This document shows, in pieces, positions 31,001 to 33,176 of a stretch of 33,176 nucleotides of DNA (position 1 is the stretch's first letter; each line of letters starts with the position of its first letter). The notes under the pieces were generated by a model. It saw nothing but the letters and a program-made list of their open reading frames with translations, was not told where the DNA came from and ran no database searches. The translations under genes were made by a program, and so were the position numbers. Origin of the DNA: Acanthaster planci (Eukaryota > Echinodermata > Asteroidea > Valvatida > Acanthasteridae); NCBI RefSeq assembly GCF_001949145.1, contig NW_019091383.1, forward strand, positions 1,336,149 to 1,369,324. Reading direction: 5' to 3'.

Positions 31001-31396
31001 TTCCTATTTAAAGCAACAAAGCTAAAGTCAGCAAAGCACATAAAAAAAATACATCTTGAAAAAAAATACATCTTCGAAAACACATATTTTGACTCGCTAC
31101 AATACCCAGTGTTTTCTGAATAAATTTCTCTTGTCTTTTTTAACCTCAATTCCCTAGATTGTATGTAAAATCACAGTGAATTGAAGCATTGGAGACTATC
31201 AGGGTGAAATGCTTGTCATGATACGTAAACTATTGAAAATGACTGGTCCTATTTATAGGTCTTCAACTGTTCTGCACCAGACACAGGAAACATGGAGGTC
31301 CTCGTGAAATACGGGAATCAGAAACAGAAAGATGAGTGGTTGAAACCACTTTTGGATGGAACAATGCGATCCTGCTTTGCTATGAGTGAACCAAAG
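18810..31396 (+). CDS. ACAD10: ACAD10-type HAD/kinase-like/acyl-CoA dehydrogenase, 3' end beyond window
   Basis: Fourteen coding exons encode 795 residues in one frame: 18810-19020, 19672-19820, 21564-21758, 22060-22218, 22461-22609, 23709-23933, 24554-24735, 25047-25197, 25942-26087, 26840-27013, 28860-29057, 30082-30248, 30632-30772, 31259-31396. All junctions are GT/AG. Order: mitochondrial-type leader (1-50, Arg-rich); HAD-like domain (51-270) with Asp56, Thr163, Lys196 and Asp220-Asp221; APH/kinase-like domain (290-580) with Lys322/323, HGDF at 470-473, Asn477 and Asp492; Ser/Pro-rich linker (about 608-630); start of the acyl-CoA dehydrogenase domain (about 665-795). The human protein has the same order over about 1059 residues, so about 265 residues, including most of the FAD-binding part and the dehydrogenase catalytic region, are missing to the right. 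ACAD10 is thought to act in mitochondrial acyl-CoA oxidation. Confidence 0.95.
19672..19820 (+). CDS. ACAD10: ACAD10 exon 2: HAD cap region
   Basis: Residues 72-120, with [20 protein letters not shown] and EITADEF, matching the small helical cap of epoxide-hydrolase-like HAD domains. The split codon 71 gives Asp. Confidence 0.92.
20208..20948. mobile_element. nonautonomous hAT element in ACAD10 intron 2
   Basis: Ends begin CAGGCCTCGACA (20208) and finish TGTCGAGGCCTG (20948). The flanking 8-mers atgtgcac (20200-20207) and attttcac (20949-20956) match at 6 of 8 bases, and both fit the hAT target pattern nTnnnnAn. Subterminal gcccg/gggcaag motifs recur at both ends. There is no transposase: the 141-codon minus-strand frame inside has no recognisable domain. 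Length 741 bp. Confidence 0.75.
21564..21758 (+). CDS. ACAD10: ACAD10 exon 3: HAD motif II
   Basis: Residues 121-185. KTAILTNNW carries the motif II Thr163. The exon is GC-rich compared with its introns. Donor GCG|GTGAGA. Confidence 0.93.
22060..22218 (+). CDS. ACAD10: ACAD10 exon 4: HAD motifs III and IV
   Basis: Residues 186-238. [10 protein letters not shown] carries Lys196 (motif III), and [10 protein letters not shown] carries the Asp pair of motif IV that binds Mg2+ in this fold. Confidence 0.95.
22461..22609 (+). CDS. ACAD10: ACAD10 exon 5: end of HAD domain
   Basis: Residues 239-287, a bridge between the HAD and kinase-like domains ([11 protein letters not shown] to YLNSINI). The donor follows GG, giving phase 2. 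Confidence 0.88.
23042..23205 (+). mobile_element. tRNA-derived SINE in ACAD10 intron 5
   Basis: A clear A box TGGTGCAGTGGTTA (23042-23055) and B box GATTCAAATCC (23079-23089) have tRNA-like spacing, and a non-tRNA body follows. The body appears to run into the left arm of the inverted repeat starting at 23206, so its true 3' end may be further right. Confidence 0.65.
23206..23568. repeat. long inverted repeat, arms about 140 bp
   Basis: Arm 1 (23206-23343) and arm 2 (23427-23568) are reverse complements at roughly 75-80 per cent, with matching blocks such as ctaaagacactgttg, cataacaattt and caataagcc. The loop is about 83 bp. It could be two opposite copies of one repeat, perhaps the 3' part of the adjacent SINE, or a foldback element. 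In the ACAD10 pre-mRNA it could form a long hairpin. Confidence 0.75.
23709..23933 (+). CDS. ACAD10: ACAD10 exon 6: start of APH domain
   Basis: Residues 289-362. [12 protein letters not shown] is the glycine-containing nucleotide loop, MVLRKKPPG carries the ATP-contacting lysine, and [14 protein letters not shown] carries the partner Glu. Confidence 0.95.
24554..24735 (+). CDS. ACAD10: ACAD10 exon 7: APH hinge region
   Basis: Residues 364-423. [15 protein letters not shown] is the hinge between the kinase lobes. [19 protein letters not shown] follows. Confidence 0.94.
25047..25197 (+). CDS. ACAD10: ACAD10 exon 8: APH catalytic loop, first half
   Basis: Residues 425-473. It ends in VVHGDF with His470 and the catalytic-loop Asp472. 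The next Arg codon is split by the intron. Confidence 0.94.
25383..25484. mobile_element. MITE family B, copy 2
   Basis: In ACAD10 intron 8. It aligns through its length with 8879-8994: the shared blocks tctagggct, caaata, gacaatagac and tagct occur in the same order. The ends tgcattca and ttttggatgc are diverged inverted repeats. Confidence 0.4.
25942..26087 (+). CDS. ACAD10: ACAD10 exon 9: APH catalytic loop, second half
   Basis: Residues 475-522. LDNLILHP supplies Asn477, and [18 protein letters not shown] supplies the metal-binding Asp492. The same frame stays open for about 215 bp into the intron upstream, but that part is not conserved. Confidence 0.95.
26384..26613. repeat. 53/54-bp minisatellite with an internal palindrome, about 4.3 units
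   Basis: In ACAD10 intron 9. Each unit begins tgatgaaacttcatcaagca, in which TGATGAA and TTCATCA pair, followed by ccatggaaaa and ggctgat. Later units have drifted (for example cttaatcaa in the last). The repeats are contiguous, without spacers. Confidence 0.92.
26840..27013 (+). CDS. ACAD10: ACAD10 exon 10: end of APH domain
   Basis: Residues 524-580, with [13 protein letters not shown] and [20 protein letters not shown], the conserved C-terminal helices. Donor AAG|GTAAGA. Confidence 0.95.
27135..28451. mobile_element. nonautonomous hAT element with TACTCG-rich ends, ACAD10 intron 10
   Basis: The left end CAGTGTTGTAG (27135) and right end CTACAACATTG (28451) are inverted repeats with one mismatch. 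The flanking 8-mers gtaaacgg and gtaaatag differ by two transitions and fit nTnnnnAn, apart from one base in the left copy. Both ends carry many TACTCG words, which is the subterminal repeat pattern of hAT elements. There is no transposase frame. The 1317 bp make up about 70 per cent of the intron. Confidence 0.8.
28860..29057 (+). CDS. ACAD10: ACAD10 exon 11: interdomain linker
   Basis: Residues 582-646. It starts with conserved helix text ([10 protein letters not shown]), then a Ser/Pro/Gly-rich linker ([17 protein letters not shown]) joining the APH and dehydrogenase domains. The acceptor CCCTGAAG is weak, but frame and position fit. Confidence 0.85.
30082..30248 (+). CDS. ACAD10: ACAD10 exon 12: start of dehydrogenase domain
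   Basis: Residues 648-702. The N-terminal helices of the acyl-CoA dehydrogenase domain begin at about residue 665 ([19 protein letters not shown]). Acceptor TTGCAG, donor AAG|GTGAGA. Confidence 0.93.
30632..30772 (+). CDS. ACAD10: ACAD10 exon 13
   Basis: Residues 703-749, with [15 protein letters not shown] and [17 protein letters not shown], typical of ACAD10/ACAD11 dehydrogenase domains. Confidence 0.95.
31259..31396 (+). CDS. ACAD10: ACAD10 exon 14 (last in window)
   Basis: Residues 750-795, with [17 protein letters not shown] and [10 protein letters not shown]. It stops just before the FAD/substrate-contact segment. Donor AAG|GTAAAG opens an intron that runs off the window. Confidence 0.95.
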
Positions 31397-31560
31397 GTAA
31401 AGAATTGGCCGGGGGGAAGACTTGTGGGAGTGGCTGGGAGGGGCTGGGACAGAGGTTAGGATGTGATCCTGTGTTGCTGATCACGGGTACCCGTAGGGAA
31501 AGGTTTATGGGAGTGAATTTAGGTGAGATTAGAGGAGGGGTCAGTGTATGATTCTATTAA

Positions 31561-31665
31561 GGAGAATACACGAGAAAGTGTGGATTCTAAGTTGGAGAAT
31601 TCACGAGGAACGAAGCACTGAGTGAATTTGTGAATTTTGAATCCACACTTGTGAGTGTATTCTCT
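31561..31665. repeat. palindromic MITE-like repeat
   Basis: The left arm ggagaatacac followed by gtgtggattc (31561-31587) faces gaatccacac and gtgtattctc (31639-31663). Inner segments gaattcac and gtgaattt extend the pairing. The whole unit is about 105 bp and can fold almost end to end. Confidence 0.6.
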
Positions 31666-32589
31666 GACTTCAACCATTGCGTCAAAGGAATTACTGTTAC
31701 TCAGTTGAATTGAGATGAAAAGGTAGCATCTTCGCAGCAGGACCTTTGAGGATCCTACGTAATGCAATTCGGAAGTAGTGTTTAATGAAATGAAAAACTG
31801 TGGATTCATAATTGTTTCTCTAAGTGTATAAGCATATCGCCACACCCATGTAACTAATGCACATTCTCATTTGGTGCAGAGGCACGTCGACGTCAACTTG
31901 TATAGTTCAGACAATGAGCTGTTTTTGACTCAAACTAGTTTCTGCAGTGATACTACAGAATCGGAAACCGAAGACATTTTGGATACTTTATGAAGGAAGA
32001 TTTATCCGTCGGCAATCCTATTAATGCTCCCATATGGAGTGCAGTTCTCTGACATTTTGGATCCAGATGAATTGATATCCTCCTGACAGGCCGCAAAAAA
32101 TCGGCACTCAAAAGAGCGATTTGGAATGCCAGTGCCCAAATCTGGTGTTGCATTCAAATCTCAAAAGAGGTAATATGTGGTCTTTTTTTGTAAACGGTTT
32201 CTTTATTTTGCTCTTGATAATGCAAATCTGTGCAGTTGTCAGCCTACAGCTTAGTATCAGCAAACATCATTTTGAAAATGCAGAAAGCTTACAGGTTCCC
32301 TCAAGACCACCTTTCCTACTATTATCTGGTTCCTGTTTAAACCTAACTCCCTAAGGGTTGCTGGCCCTAACCTTCCCCACTCATACAAAGTTAAACACCC
32401 ATGTGGGACTTTGTGCACAGAGGCTGTTGGACTTTGTTTTTCTGAGGTATGCCAAACCCAATGCAAAAGCCAGCTGTTGGGGAAGGTTAGAGTTAAGAGT
32501 GATTGTGTGTTAAACACTTTCCAAATTCTCCTTATCATTGCATTTTCTCCACGTCAACTGAAAAGAAGTGCATCTGGGCAGTGAAAATC

Positions 32590-32830
32590 TGCAGTGCCTG
32601 GATAGCTTGGCGCAACGAGCATGGGGTCATGGGTTCAGCCTCCGAAATGGATATCAGCCTTATTTGGGTAGAACTGCTGGAGATGACAAGGGACAAGCTT
32701 TGCTTTTCTCTCACAAGATTTGTCCTGGAAGCAAAAAAGCAGAACGGGGAGCTATATCCTGCTGAAACACTTGGTGGAATCAATTGATCTGTGAAACAAC
32801 AGGGCACAGATCCACAGCTGTCCGCGCGGA
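32590..32830 (+). mobile_element. weak tRNA-SINE-like stretch
   Basis: An A-box-like tagcttggcgcaacgagca near 32603 and a damaged B box gggttcagcctcc near 32631 have the right spacing. The tail and ends are not clear, so this may be an old SINE or chance. Confidence 0.35.
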
Positions 32831-33176
32831 CGAGAGAGCAAGTGATGGACAGAAAAAAAGATCGACAAAGCACTGTATGGCCAAGAAAAACACTCAGTGG
32901 TCCCCTACACCATCAACAATTGCCGCAAAGAAAGGAGATGACGGTGACATGAACATCACTGTCAATATCAAATTGTAATACGCTCCATGTTGAAGTTGTG
33001 AAGACCGTACATGTAATACATGACTCAATGACCAGTCATTCGCAAGGATTATAATGTATTTAAATGACAAACTTTTGTATAAAAATTTGGTGTAGTTACA
33101 GGCAGTTTGAAATTTCAGAAAGATTGACTAATGAACGTTGGAAAATGTACGCGGAGGTTTAACATGATGTGTTACA

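Larger units (their letters stand above)
31397..33176. other. ACAD10 intron 14, continuing beyond the window
   Basis: I looked for the next dehydrogenase exon (the conserved segment after the SEPK end of exon 14) and did not find it on the plus strand, so this intron is at least 1.78 kb. It contains a palindromic repeat, a SINE-like stretch and a 13-bp inverted repeat, ctaaccttcccca at 32367-32379 and 32478-32490. Frames at 32503-32787 (+) and 32535-32873 (-) overlap each other and resemble nothing known. Confidence 0.7.

Noticed and set aside
31397-33176. Fifteenth ACAD10 coding exon within the window
   Set aside because: No stretch matches the expected dehydrogenase segment with an acceptor in phase 0.

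Overview
This window is animal nuclear DNA. It carries two intron-rich genes whose exons join in frame at GT/AG sites, and old transposable elements lie between and inside them. No bacterial gene layout, operon or CRISPR array is present. The codons, the intron sizes (roughly 0.2 to 2 kb) and the repeat types fit an invertebrate. My best guess is a marine deuterostome (echinoderm, hemichordate or cephalochordate), but the sequence alone does not settle this.

Layout. Positions 1-6323 contain no gene I can support. They hold a small insertion with a folded-back structure and 13-bp flanking direct repeats (1191-1386), plus otherwise anonymous sequence. A tRNA-derived SINE lies at 6324-6612. Positions 7603-17604 on the minus strand are a complete beta-ureidopropionase gene (UPB1): 13 coding exons, 386 residues, with the Glu/Lys/Cys catalytic triad intact. 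A noncoding first exon probably ends at 17767. Positions 18352/18810 to 31396 on the plus strand hold the first 14 coding exons of an ACAD10-type gene, encoding a HAD-like domain, an aminoglycoside-phosphotransferase-like kinase domain and the start of an acyl-CoA dehydrogenase domain. The rest of the dehydrogenase domain lies beyond the right edge of the window. Positions 31397-33176 are intron.

The two genes are head to head, with about 0.5 kb between their inferred first-exon donors, so a shared bidirectional promoter is plausible. UPB1 carries out the last step of pyrimidine breakdown (N-carbamoyl-beta-alanine or N-carbamoyl-beta-aminoisobutyrate to the beta-amino acid, CO2 and ammonia). 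ACAD10 is a mitochondrial enzyme linked to fatty-acid breakdown. Both are catabolic, but nothing in the sequence shows joint regulation.

The introns hold most of the unusual structure: a decayed tandem copy of the 5' part of UPB1 exon 12, a 35-bp minisatellite ending within about 10 bp of the UPB1 exon 8 donor, two nonautonomous hAT elements with 8-bp target duplications, two small MITE families with two copies each, a foldback repeat with arms of about 140 bp, and a 53-bp minisatellite. I found no convincing new biological system. The most useful leads are the possible upstream start of ACAD10, the decayed UPB1 exon copy and the folded insertion near 1.2 kb.
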